45,245 nt of DNA from Methylorubrum rhodinum (GTDB lineage: Bacteria > Pseudomonadota > Alphaproteobacteria > Rhizobiales > Beijerinckiaceae). Made by a program: the position numbers and the translations under genes. This document shows positions 8,696-16,778 of this stretch, in pieces. The stretch lies in assembly GCF_014199935.1 (NCBI RefSeq), contig NZ_JACHOP010000032.1, positions 1-45,245 on the forward strand, written 5' to 3'. Position 1 is the first letter of the stretch. Each line of letters starts with the position of its first letter. Below the pieces are notes generated by a model that saw only the letters and a list, made by a program, of their open reading frames with translations, did not search any database and had not been told where the DNA came from.

Positions 8696-10099
8696 TCAGG
8701 CCTCCCGGCGGGCCTCGACTGGCTCCGGCGGGGCGACCCAGCGGGGCAGCGCCGGGCCCGCCAGGGTCACGCGGAGGAACACCGTGCCCCGGCAGCCCTG
8801 CCAGAGCGAGGCGGGGAGAAGCGCCGCGCCGTCGGTCCAGCGCCAGGTCGCGGTGCCATCCCCGTCGAGGGGGTGGAAGCCCGCCTCCAGGCGCGGGTCG
8901 TCCAGGGTGATGGCGCGGACCGCGCCGAGGCCGTCATCGACGGCGAGGGCGGCGAGCGCCACGCCGAGGCGGCGCGCGTCGCCCGCGCCCGGCAGCACAT
9001 GGGCCGGCACGCTGGTCCGCGAGACGAGGCGCAGGTCGCCGGTCTCGGCGGGCAGGACGAAGCGGGCGGTCAGACCCTCGACATCGGGGCGCACGACCCG
9101 GTCCCCGGCCACGAGGTGCAGGTCGGCCATCGGCGCGGCCTCGATCCGCCAGCCGAGCGCCTCGGCCCGGTCGCGCAGGCGAACGCGCACCAGATCGACC
9201 ACGGGGCCGTCCTCGTGGAACGGGCGACAGGAGGAGCGCGTCCCGTCCGGCCGGGCGTCCGGGGAGGCGCCGAGATCGGTGATATCGGCCTCCGCGAAGA
9301 AACGGCGGTTGCCGCAATCGAGATAGCTCTCCGCCGGCAGTCCCTCGGCCAGGAGGATGTCGTGGCTGTCGAGTTCGATGTGCCAGTAGGTGACGCGCTC
9401 GACCGCCTCCTGCGTGATCGTGGTGCCGTTGATCAGCCGACAGGCGGGAATCAGCACCTCGCCGAGCACGTCCACGGCGATGGCATGGGCGGGCGAGACC
9501 AGGAGGTCGCGCGCCGGACGCCCTTCGCCGAAGGCGTGGGCCGCGATGCGCACGGGGTAGGCGCTCGCCGGTTCGGGATGGCGGCGGGTCTCGACGGTGC
9601 GGTGGCCGATCCAGCGGATCGGGCGCGCCGCGCCGGAGGCGGTGACGGCGAGGTCGCCGACGGCGAGGGCCTCGACGGCCATGTCACCCCGGCTCGTGCG
9701 GATCAGGGTGCCGGAGGCGTAGCAGGTAATGCTCCATTGCGTGGTGCCGTCGGACGTGTCGGAATACTTGAACTCCGTGCCGATCTTGAACTTCGTCCCA
9801 TCTTGATAATCTGTGTTCGTATAAAGATAAAGATTTTGACTGTTCAGATCGCGCCCCACAAGCCCATTCGCGACTCTGCCAAAATATTTTAGATTGATGA
9901 CGGCGTTGTTGGACAACCGTGTCCCGGAAAAATAATCTGGAAAAATGTCGCCGAGTTGAGCACGGTTGTCGGGTGTCCCGGCGGAATCGTCGGTGTCGGA
10001 GATCGTATGAGCGTCGTTATACACGGCAAGCGTGTAATGATATCCATTCGACGTAAAGAGCGCGAAGCGGTGCTGGAATTTCTGCGTCGGACCCGACAT
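8696..10099 (-). CDS. Hint-domain (hedgehog/intein-type) protein
   Basis: A 467-residue protein. The N-terminal ~125 residues are polar and beta-rich (Asn/Thr/Tyr/Asp-rich, no signal peptide) and resemble no family I know. A Hint domain then starts at the nucleophilic cysteine in ITCYASGTLI and continues GDMAVEALAVGDLAVT, with the later LLVSPAHAIAV block typical of Hint_2 (PF13403). The C-terminal ~200 residues look like an additional beta-rich domain seen with alphaproteobacterial Hint_2 proteins. In this group the Hint module is often attached to secreted or surface proteins, and autoprocessing is suspected. The N-terminal stretch has visibly lower GC than its surroundings. Confidence 0.82.
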   Translation of the reverse strand: MSGPTQKFQHRFALFTSNGYHYTLAVYNDAHTISDTDDSAGTPDNRAQLGDIFPDYFSGTRLSNNAVINLKYFGRVANGLVGRDLNSQNLYLYTNTDYQDGTKFKIGTEFKYSDTSDGTTQWSITCYASGTLIRTSRGDMAVEALAVGDLAVTASGAARPIRWIGHRTVETRRHPEPASAYPVRIAAHAFGEGRPARDLLVSPAHAIAVDVLGEVLIPACRLINGTTITQEAVERVTYWHIELDSHDILLAEGLPAESYLDCGNRRFFAEADITDLGASPDARPDGTRSSCRPFHEDGPVVDLVRVRLRDRAEALGWRIEAAPMADLHLVAGDRVVRPDVEGLTARFVLPAETGDLRLVSRTSVPAHVLPGAGDARRLGVALAALAVDDGLGAVRAITLDDPRLEAGFHPLDGDGTATWRWTDGAALLPASLWQGCRGTVFLRVTLAGPALPRWVAPPEPVEARREA

Positions 10100-10529
10100 G
10101 CGATGAATCCTGTTTGGTGCGCGAACAGTCGCCTGCGAGGCCGGGCTCGGCTCCCGTGACGAATTCCCATTGCGATGGGCGGGCCGATTCCTTGACAGGC
10201 CATCCTACCATGTGACCGGGGGGCACGATGTCGCCGCCGGAACACACGCAACGAAACAGGGAGCTGACGCTCCGATCGCGTGTATCGGTCGCATTCCGCC
10301 GTCGGCCGGCGGCGGCCTTTCGGTCCGAGCGTCGCGCGGTGAAGGCCATCGCTGGTCGCGGCGAGGTCGTTGCGGCTCCCGCATGCCCGAGCGCCGGCAT
10401 GCGTGAAATCGTAAAGGTATCGGCGCAACTCTGGACTGGTCTGACTGCGCCGAACGCTGCCCTGGGTCGTCGTCGCATCCATGCCGAGCCGACGAACCCT
10501 CTCATCCCGCCCCGTCGAGATCAGATTCC
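10100..10529. other. 430-base divergent intergenic region
   Basis: Lies between the divergent Hint-domain and tail-collar genes and should hold both promoters. I see no convincing -35/-10 pair, RNA gene or small coding frame. Confidence 0.5.
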
Positions 10530-11324
10530 ATGCGACCGATATTCCGCTCCACCTTGCGCGCCGCGATGCTGGCCACGGCCTTCGCCGGCGTCAGCGCGCC
10601 CGCCCTCGCCTGCAACACCGAGCCCTATCTCGGTACGCTGTGCGTCTTCGCCTTCGATTGGTGCCCGATGGGCTACCTCCCGGCCGATGGCCGAACGCTT
10701 GCGATCAGGGAGTATCAGGGCTTGTTCGGGCTCGTCGGCTTCCGGTACGGCGGCGACAACGCCACCGTCTTCGGCATCCCCGACCTGCGGGGCCGCGTCG
10801 CGGTGGGCACCGGCACCGGTCCTGGGTTGACCGCGCCGGTCGCGCTCGCGCAGAAGTTCGGACAGCAGACGCTGCTCCTGAACGCGTCCCAGACGCCGCT
10901 CCCGCCGCATAGCCACGGGAGCGCGTTCACCCCGACCTCCGGCTCCCAGACGATCAACGTCCCGACCTCCGCGGGCGGAGCGGGGGTGAGCGTGAACACG
11001 ACCGCCGTGACCAGCGCCAGTGCCACGACCCCGACCGTGGCGAACGGGTCCACGGTCTACCTCACCAATGCCGGAACCTTCGTGGGATCGAGCAACTCGA
11101 TGAAGGGCCTCTACACGTCGACGGCCCCGGCCTCCGGAAACACGGCGACCATACCGGCGAAAGGCAACCCGGCCTTCAGCTTCGACGTGACGAGCGTCAC
11201 CGGCGGCTCCGTGGCGGTGGCCAGTGCGAGCGCCCCCGCCTCCCAGCCGATTTCCACGCAGCCGCCGTCGATCGGGATGACGGCCTGCATCGCGGTCCAG
11301 GGCCTGTACCCCAACCGGCCGTGA
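10530..11324 (+). CDS. Exported phage tail-collar domain protein (MdpB-like)
   Basis: A 264-residue protein with a signal peptide (MRPIFRSTLRAAMLATAFAG, cleavage expected near APALAC). The tail-collar domain follows: LGTLCVFAFDWCPMGYLPADG, YQGLFGLVGFRYGGD and FGIPDLRGRVAVG are the hallmarks of phage tail collar/microcystin-dependent-protein folds. The middle and C-terminal parts are Ser/Thr/Ala-rich repeats with low complexity (residues about 130-240), as in fibre-like proteins. A final IGMTACIAVQGLYP matches the usual C-terminal end of this family. Such proteins are domesticated tail-fibre tips exported to the cell surface; the ligand is unknown. The start is the ATG directly opening the signal peptide. 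Confidence 0.87.
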   Translation: MRPIFRSTLRAAMLATAFAGVSAPALACNTEPYLGTLCVFAFDWCPMGYLPADGRTLAIREYQGLFGLVGFRYGGDNATVFGIPDLRGRVAVGTGTGPGLTAPVALAQKFGQQTLLLNASQTPLPPHSHGSAFTPTSGSQTINVPTSAGGAGVSVNTTAVTSASATTPTVANGSTVYLTNAGTFVGSSNSMKGLYTSTAPASGNTATIPAKGNPAFSFDVTSVTGGSVAVASASAPASQPISTQPPSIGMTACIAVQGLYPNRP

Positions 11325-11667
11325 CCCGGGCCTCCGACCGCATCGCACCGAGCCGCGCGGACGATGGCGCGCGGTTCGCCGACGATGCTGCCCGGCCGTC
11401 CGGCCCGATCGTTGGGAGGCGGTGGGAGTCGCGGCCCTTGCCCGGGGGGACGCCGCGGCGGATGTCGGCGGCGTTCCGCCATCGGCCGAGCCGTATGACG
11501 AGGACGAAGGCCGCGCGGCCGGTAAAAACCCCCGGTTAAGGCTAAGCGACTATCACCGGTTCACGGTGTCTCGCGAAGCTTCCGGCCCCGTCGTCGCTTC
11601 GGCCCACGGCGGGGCCGGGCGCGTTCGCGACCGATGACGACCGAGCCTGGTGATGAAAGGAGCGCCG
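11325..11667. other. 343-base intergenic region without a credible gene
   Basis: GC-rich spacer between the tail-collar gene and the short helical protein. Frames here look like shadows. The AT-richer part near 11,530-11,580 is the likely promoter region of the downstream gene; no clear hexamers are seen. Confidence 0.5.
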
Positions 11668-11847
11668 ATGACCAGGGAACAACTCGCGACCGAACTCAAG
11701 CGCATGGCCTCCTCGCAGGTCAGCGACATCGAGCGCGCGGTGAAGGCGGGCCACAAGACCATCGCCCTGAACGAGCTGGCCGACCTCGACCGGCAGCTCA
11801 AGGCGCTCGCCGCCGCCCTCAAGGCGAAGCCCGCCGTCCGGGCCTGA
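11668..11847 (+). CDS. Short helical protein of unknown function
   Basis: A 59-residue protein, MTREQLATELKRMASS onward, with heptad-like Leu/Ala spacing (LNELADLDRQLKALAAALK) suggesting one or two amphipathic helices or a short coiled coil. The start at ATG 11668 has a good ribosome site (AAAGGAG, 11656-11662). An earlier ATG (11653) overlaps that site and is less likely. No family is recognised. It stands alone, convergent with the sensor kinase gene. Confidence 0.7.
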   Translation: MTREQLATELKRMASSQVSDIERAVKAGHKTIALNELADLDRQLKALAAALKAKPAVRA

Positions 11848-11906
11848 AACGACGCCTGTACCCGCGTTTCGTCCGAGAGCCTCGGTTCTCGGACGACGCG
11901 CGATCC

Positions 11907-13079
11907 TCAGGCCGCTCCGCCCTCGGCGGCGACCGCGGAAAGCGGCGCCACCAGGGCCATCACGGCCCCGCTGCGGGGATAGCGCAGGCGGGCACTGCCG
12001 CCGAAGCTGTGGACGAGGCTGCGCTCGATCAGGCGGGAGCCGAAGCCGCTGCGGCTCGGCGGCGCCACCGGCGGCCCGCCGCGCTCGGCCCAGTGGAACC
12101 ACAGCCATTCCGCGCCCGCCCGCCCGGCGATCCGCCAGCCGATGGCGACCTGCCCGGTCTCGTTCGACAGGGCGCCGTACTTGCCCGCATTGGTGCCGAG
12201 TTCGTGCAGCATCAGGGCGAGCGTGAGCGCCGGACGCGGGCCGACCGTCACCTCCGGCCCGACGATGCGGAAGCGCTCGGGCATACCGTCGCCGTGCAGC
12301 CGCACCGCCCCCTCGACGAGGCCGCGCAGGGACGCGCTGGCCCAGGCGCCCTGCATCAGAACGTCGTGCGCCTGGGCCAGCGCCAGCATGCGCGCGCCGA
12401 GCGATTCCGCCGCCGCCGGAAGCGAGGGCGCGTTGCGCAGGGTCTGGGTCGCGATCGCTTGCACGATGGCCAGCGTGTTCTTGAGGCGGTGCTCCATCTC
12501 CATCAGCAGCACGCCCTGGCGCGCCTCGGCCTGCCGCTGCTCGGTGACGTCGCGGGCGACGGCCAGGAAACGCATGGGTGGACCGGCGACCGGCGTCACC
12601 GTCACGTCCCAGCAGGCGGGTCCGGCGGCGGCCCGGAAGCGCGCCGGATGGCCCGCTCGGGCGCCTGCGAGCGCGGCCTGCGCCGCGGCACGGCCCTCGG
12701 GCGGGTCCCAGCCGTCGAGCCAGGACGCGCGGCCTCCCGTACCCATCCCGCTCCCGATCGCCCGCGGGTTGGCGGCGAGGACGAGACCGCTGTCGTCGAG
12801 CAGCGCGACGCCGTCCGGGCTCGCGCCGAAGGGGAGGAGGATCGCCTCGTCGGCCCCCCGGGGATCGGCGCCGAACCCATGCGGCACCGTGCCGGCGAGA
12901 CCGCTGGCGACGACGCAGCCGGGCCACGCGTCGGGCGGCGTGCAGACCGCGTTCGCGTCGGAGCCGCCGCAATCGGCTTCGGATCCCGAGGAGTGCTCGA
13001 TGTCGGTCACGAACGCCGCGTCACCGTAAGGTCGCTCGGTGTCGGCGAGCGCGAAGCCGCCGTCCAGGCCGGTCCGCAT
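11907..13079 (-). CDS. PAS-containing HWE-family sensor histidine kinase
   Basis: A 390-residue cytosolic kinase without membrane segments. A PAS-like region (about residues 80-180; LPFGASPDGVALLDDSGLVLAANP) is followed by an HWE/HisKA_2 dimerisation region with the phospho-acceptor His in MEMEHRLKNTLAIVQAIA (about residue 205). The ATPase domain has its N box in LMLHELGTNAGKYGAL and a late GFGSRLIERSL glycine-rich lid. HWE kinases are common in alphaproteobacteria for light, stress or general stress signalling. No response regulator is adjacent, so the partner is unknown. The ATG at 13079 is preceded by GAGGGGGA at good spacing; the longer frame to 13100 lacks that. Confidence 0.88.
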   Translation of the reverse strand: MRTGLDGGFALADTERPYGDAAFVTDIEHSSGSEADCGGSDANAVCTPPDAWPGCVVASGLAGTVPHGFGADPRGADEAILLPFGASPDGVALLDDSGLVLAANPRAIGSGMGTGGRASWLDGWDPPEGRAAAQAALAGARAGHPARFRAAAGPACWDVTVTPVAGPPMRFLAVARDVTEQRQAEARQGVLLMEMEHRLKNTLAIVQAIATQTLRNAPSLPAAAESLGARMLALAQAHDVLMQGAWASASLRGLVEGAVRLHGDGMPERFRIVGPEVTVGPRPALTLALMLHELGTNAGKYGALSNETGQVAIGWRIAGRAGAEWLWFHWAERGGPPVAPPSRSGFGSRLIERSLVHSFGGSARLRYPRSGAVMALVAPLSAVAAEGGAA

Positions 13080-13268
13080 GACGATCCCCCTCGCGCTCAC
13101 CCTCGACCCGCCCTCGGGTCGAGCCAGCGCGTCACGCGAGCCGGGATGTCCTCGTGGTCTGATGCCAGGGCTTCAACGGGGTGTCGGACCTGAGAAAAGT
13201 CCGCTTCTTGAACCCGCCGCGCCGCCATGCGAGCCGCGACTCGGTACGTATCTCACGCTAACAGATTT

Positions 13269-13325
13269 TTTCGCCTCTACAAGGCGGCGAAAGGTCAATA
13301 AAGTTTTCGCACGACGTGAAAACTT
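13269..13325. terminator. Two hairpins in AT-rich spacer before ubiB 3' end
   Basis: AAGTTTTC (13301-13308) pairs with GAAAACTT (13318-13325) around a 9-base loop. Nearby, TTTCGCC and GGCGAAA (about 13269-13292) form a second stem. Read on the minus strand the first is followed by TTTATTG, a weak T-rich tail, so it may terminate ubiB transcription. The 301-base spacer 13080-13380 otherwise holds nothing I can identify. Confidence 0.4.
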
Positions 13326-13380
13326 GAGCACGCCGCCGATCTCAGTCGTCGGCTCCTCACGCCGGTTTTCGAGGCCCGGG

Positions 13381-15012
13381 TCACCGATCGCGACTGAGCA
13401 GCAGCAGCCAGCCGGCGCCGAGCATCGCCACCGTCAGCCCGATGATGACGAAGACCGGGGTGCCGAGATCGATCAGCCGCGGCGCGAGCTGGGTCGCGAA
13501 GGCCGCCACGACGAGGCCGACGGCGACCCGCGCGGCGCCGCGCTCGATGCCGCGCACGAGCTTGTCCATGCCCTTCAGCTCGATCTCGACGGTGACGCGG
13601 CCCTGCTTGAGCCGCACCAGCATCAGGTGGATCAGCGTCGGCAGCTCGGAGGCCGCGCCGAACAGGCCGGTGCCGAGCGACTCGGCCTTGCGCAGCAGGC
13701 CGCGCAGGTTGAACTGCTGGCGCATGCTGGCCCGCACGGTGGGGCCGGCGGCGGAGAACAGGTCGAAGTTCGGATCGAGCTGGCGCATCACGCCGTCGGC
13801 GGTGACGAGGCCCTTGAACAGGATCGCCAGATCGGTCGGCATCGCGAGGTCGTTCTCGCGGGCCATGGTCATGAAGTCGGTCAGCACCAGCCCGAGATTG
13901 AGCGGAATCGCCGAATGGGTCTGGACGAAGTTCTGGGCCGACTGCTCCAGCTTGGTCAGGTCCGGATTCGAGGTGCCGGTCCAGTCGAGGAGCGTGGCCA
14001 TCAGCCCGTCCACGTCCTGCTTGAGCATGGCGCCGATCAGGACGAGGAGCTGCTGGCGCCGCTTCTGCGACAGGCGGCCGACGATGCCGAAATCGATGAA
14101 GCCGATGCGGTCGTCCGGCATCACCAGCAGGTTGCCGGGATGCGGATCGGCGTGGAACACGCCCTCGATCAGGGCCATGCGCAGGAAGGCGTCGCACCCC
14201 TTCTGCGCCAGCGCCTTCTTGTCGGCGCCGAGCGCCTTGAGCGCCGCCGCGTCGTTGGGCGAGACGCCGTGGATGAACTCCTGCACGAGGACGCGCTCGG
14301 AGCACCATTCCCAGAAGATCTTGGGGATGACGATATCGTCGCGCCCCGAAAAGATCTCGGCGATCATCTCGCAGTTGCGGGCCTCGTTGAGCAGGTCGAG
14401 CTCGCCGTTGAGGCCGTTGGCGAGATGGCGCATCTGCTCCTGGGGCTGGTAGCGGGCCATCTCGGGCCACTCCGCCTCGACGATGCGGGCGCCGTGCGCC
14501 ATCAGGCGAAGATCGGCCTCGATCACCTTTCGCAGGCCCGGCCGCAGGACCTTGACCACGACCTCCTCGCCCGAATGCAGGCGCGCCCGGTAGACCTGGG
14601 CGATGGAGGCCGACGCGATCGGCTCGACGTCGAATTCGGCGAAGACTTCCCCAGGCGGCGCGCCGAGATCGGCCTCGAGCTGCGGCCCGATCAGCGCCCA
14701 CGGCACCGGCTTCACCTGGCTGTGCAGCTTCTCCAGCTCGTCGGTCCAGACCGGCGAGAGCAGGTCGGGCCGGCTCGCCAGGATCTGGCCGAACTTGATG
14801 AAGGTGGGCCCGAGCGTCTCGATGGCGCGGCGCAGGCGCTCGGGCTGGGACAGACGGGTGACGTCGACCCGTGGCGTGCGGCGCGGGATCAGCGGGATGT
14901 TGTGCAGCCCCAGCCGATCCACGACCTTGGTCAGGCCGAAGCCGATCAGAACCGAGGCGATCTCGGAGAGGCGCTGACGGTCGCGCGCGGCAACGAAGGC
15001 GGTCTTGAGCAT
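13381..15012 (-). CDS. ubiB: UbiB: ABC1/ADCK-type atypical kinase for ubiquinone synthesis
   Basis: A 543-residue atypical protein kinase-like ATPase needed for ubiquinone biosynthesis. Diagnostic motifs are present: the KxGQ signature in FIKFGQILASRPDLL (about residue 72), an alanine-rich P-loop replacement EPIASASIAQVYRA, catalytic FHADPHPGNLL, and metal-binding GFIDFGIVG. Two hydrophobic C-terminal segments (AVGLVVAAFA and VFVIIGLTVAMLGAGWLLLL) are the membrane anchor of the family. Length is normal. ATG 15012 gives the usual N terminus. ubiE often sits upstream of ubiB in alphaproteobacteria but is not here; instead rarA lies 135 bases upstream on the same strand. Confidence 0.96.
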   Translation of the reverse strand: MLKTAFVAARDRQRLSEIASVLIGFGLTKVVDRLGLHNIPLIPRRTPRVDVTRLSQPERLRRAIETLGPTFIKFGQILASRPDLLSPVWTDELEKLHSQVKPVPWALIGPQLEADLGAPPGEVFAEFDVEPIASASIAQVYRARLHSGEEVVVKVLRPGLRKVIEADLRLMAHGARIVEAEWPEMARYQPQEQMRHLANGLNGELDLLNEARNCEMIAEIFSGRDDIVIPKIFWEWCSERVLVQEFIHGVSPNDAAALKALGADKKALAQKGCDAFLRMALIEGVFHADPHPGNLLVMPDDRIGFIDFGIVGRLSQKRRQQLLVLIGAMLKQDVDGLMATLLDWTGTSNPDLTKLEQSAQNFVQTHSAIPLNLGLVLTDFMTMARENDLAMPTDLAILFKGLVTADGVMRQLDPNFDLFSAAGPTVRASMRQQFNLRGLLRKAESLGTGLFGAASELPTLIHLMLVRLKQGRVTVEIELKGMDKLVRGIERGAARVAVGLVVAAFATQLAPRLIDLGTPVFVIIGLTVAMLGAGWLLLLSRDR

Positions 15013-15147
15013 TCGATCTCTGGAGCGTGCCGCTCGGCGTGTCGCGCGGGAGTAGCTCGGCCTCGGGCCGCCGGGCCGGCCCTCGCCGGAGCGCCCGCAC
15101 AGGCCATGCCCATGGGGCTTTTTTGGGATGCCGCGCGGGTGCAGCCT

Positions 15148-16461
15148 CTATTCCTCGCCGCGCCGCTCCCGGCGCAGCCGCTCCCACCACGCGAGGCGCT
15201 CGCTGTACCGGGTCTCCATGCCGCGGTCGGTCGGCGCGTAGAAATGCTGCCGCCCGAGCGCGTCCGGCCAGTAATCCTGGCCGGAGAAGGCATCGGGCTC
15301 GTCGTGGTCGTAGCGGTAGCCCTCCCCGTAGCCGATGCGCTTCATCAGCCCGGTCGGCGCGTTCAGGATGGTGCGCGGCGGCGGCAGCGAGCCGTTCGCC
15401 TTCGCCACCCGCGTCGCCGCCTTGTAGGCATTGTAGACCGCGTTCGATTTGGGCGCGCAGGCGAGGTAGACCGTCACTTGCGCCAGCGCCAGCTCGCCCT
15501 CGGGCGAGCCGAGGAAGTCGAAGGCGTCCTTGGCGGCATTGGCCACGACCAGCGCCTGCGGGTCGGCGAGCCCGATATCCTCCACCGCCATCCGGACGAG
15601 GCGGCGGGCGATGAACAGGCGGTCCTCGCCGGCATCCAGCATCCGGCACAGATAGTAGAGCGCGGCGTCGGGGTCGGAGCCGCGCACCGTCTTATGCAGG
15701 GCGGAGATGAGGTTGTAATGCCCCTCCTGCGCCTTGTCGTAGATCGGCGCCCGGCGCTGCACGAGCGTCTGGAGCGTCTCGGCGTCGAGCGTCTCGCCGG
15801 GGCGGGCCGAGCGCCAGACCTCTTCGGCCAGCGTCAGCACGGCCCGCCCGTCGCCGTCGGCCATGCGCACCAGTGCGGCGCGGGCCTCCTCGTCGAGGGG
15901 GAGCGGCCGGCTCTCAATCTGCTCGGCCCGCGCCAGGAGGCGCGCGAGCGCCGCCGGATCGAGGGCGCGGAAGAGAAGCACGCGGGCGCGGGAGAGGAGC
16001 GCCGCGTTCAGCTCGAAGGACGGGTTTTCGGTGGTGGCGCCGACCAGCGTGACGGTGCCGTCCTCCATCACGGGGAGGAAGGCGTCGAGCTGGGCGCGGT
16101 TGAAGCGGTGGATCTCGTCGACGAAGAGCAGCGTGCCCCGGCCCGTGGCCCGCCGCCGCCGCGCCGCCTCGAACACCTTTCGCAGATCGGCGATGCCGGA
16201 GAAGATCGCCGAGATCTGCTCGAAATCGAGATCGGTCTCGTGGGCCAGGAGCCGCGCCACGGTGGTCTTGCCGGTGCCGGGCGGCCCCCAGAACACCAGC
16301 GAGCCGAGCGACTTGCCCGCGAGCAGCCGGGTCAGCGCCCCGTCCGGCCCGGTCAGGTGCTCCTGGCCGACCACTTCGGCGAGGCGGCGCGGGCGCAGCC
16401 GGTCGGCGAGCGGCCGCGGCGCGCCCGCCTCGAGACCGGCGGAGGCGAACAGATCGGACAT
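15148..16461 (-). CDS. rarA: Replication-associated recombination protein A (RarA/MgsA)
   Basis: A 437-residue AAA+ ATPase of the clamp-loader clade that acts at stalled forks. Visible motifs: PLADRLRPRRLAEVVGQEHL near the N terminus, Walker A WGPPGTGKTT (about residue 60), Walker B LLFVDEIHRFN, sensor 1 VGATTENPSFELN, then the C-terminal tetramerisation domain (YNLISALHKTVRGSDPDAALY). Length and order are normal. I took ATG 16461 (MSDLFASAG); an in-frame ATG three codons upstream is an alternative. It is divergent from the tRNA-Ser gene. Confidence 0.95.
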   Translation of the reverse strand: MSDLFASAGLEAGAPRPLADRLRPRRLAEVVGQEHLTGPDGALTRLLAGKSLGSLVFWGPPGTGKTTVARLLAHETDLDFEQISAIFSGIADLRKVFEAARRRRATGRGTLLFVDEIHRFNRAQLDAFLPVMEDGTVTLVGATTENPSFELNAALLSRARVLLFRALDPAALARLLARAEQIESRPLPLDEEARAALVRMADGDGRAVLTLAEEVWRSARPGETLDAETLQTLVQRRAPIYDKAQEGHYNLISALHKTVRGSDPDAALYYLCRMLDAGEDRLFIARRLVRMAVEDIGLADPQALVVANAAKDAFDFLGSPEGELALAQVTVYLACAPKSNAVYNAYKAATRVAKANGSLPPPRTILNAPTGLMKRIGYGEGYRYDHDEPDAFSGQDYWPDALGRQHFYAPTDRGMETRYSERLAWWERLRRERRGEE

Positions 16462-16603
16462 GCCCCGCATCAACACCGCCCGCCCCCCGTCGGCAAGGGC
16501 CCGAGTCCCGCGTGGCGCACGATTGCCAATGGCACCATGCAAAGGCGGCTTGTGGCGCGCCGACCCGCATGCTAGGGCCCACCCGTCCTCGCGACACCTC
16601 TGC

Positions 16604-16693
16604 GGAGAGGTGGCAGAGCGGTTGAATGCACCGCACTCGAAATGCGGCATGCCTGCAAGGGCATCGGGGGTTCGAATCCCCCCCTCTCCGCCA
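16604..16693 (+). tRNA. tRNA-Ser (anticodon CGA)
   Basis: A 90-base class II tRNA. The acceptor stem GGAGAGG pairs with CCTCTCC. The anticodon stem CCGCA/TGCGG holds loop CTCGAAA with CGA at 16638-16640, decoding UCG. The long variable arm and a T loop containing TTCGAATC follow, and CCA is encoded at 16691-16693. It is the apparent integration site for the adjoining island: the 3' end faces the integrase gene. Confidence 0.97.
16666..16690 (+). repeat. Attachment-site core in tRNA-Ser 3' end
   Basis: The tRNA 3' segment GGGGGTTCGAATCCC followed by CCCCTCTCCG is the probable attB/attL core. It shares TTCGAATCCC and TCTCCGC at equal spacing with the copy at 18328-18351. Confidence 0.55.
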
Positions 16694-16778
16694 GTCTTGC
16701 TGAAAGCTCAATCGTCACGGTAAGTTGCTGACCCGCAACGTGTTCGTACGGCCCGACTGGTACATTCGGGTGGTACAT

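Noticed and set aside
8447..9892. A 481-codon plus-strand open frame
   Set aside because: It is antisense to the Hint-domain gene, rich in Arg/Gly/Ala/Asp without any motif.
13039..16575. A 1178-codon plus-strand open frame
   Set aside because: It runs antisense through ubiB and rarA, both of which show all family motifs.
16725..16778. The TTG at 16725 as integrase start
   Set aside because: The extra 18 residues are not like the family; the DUF6538 N terminus begins right after ATG 16779/16791.
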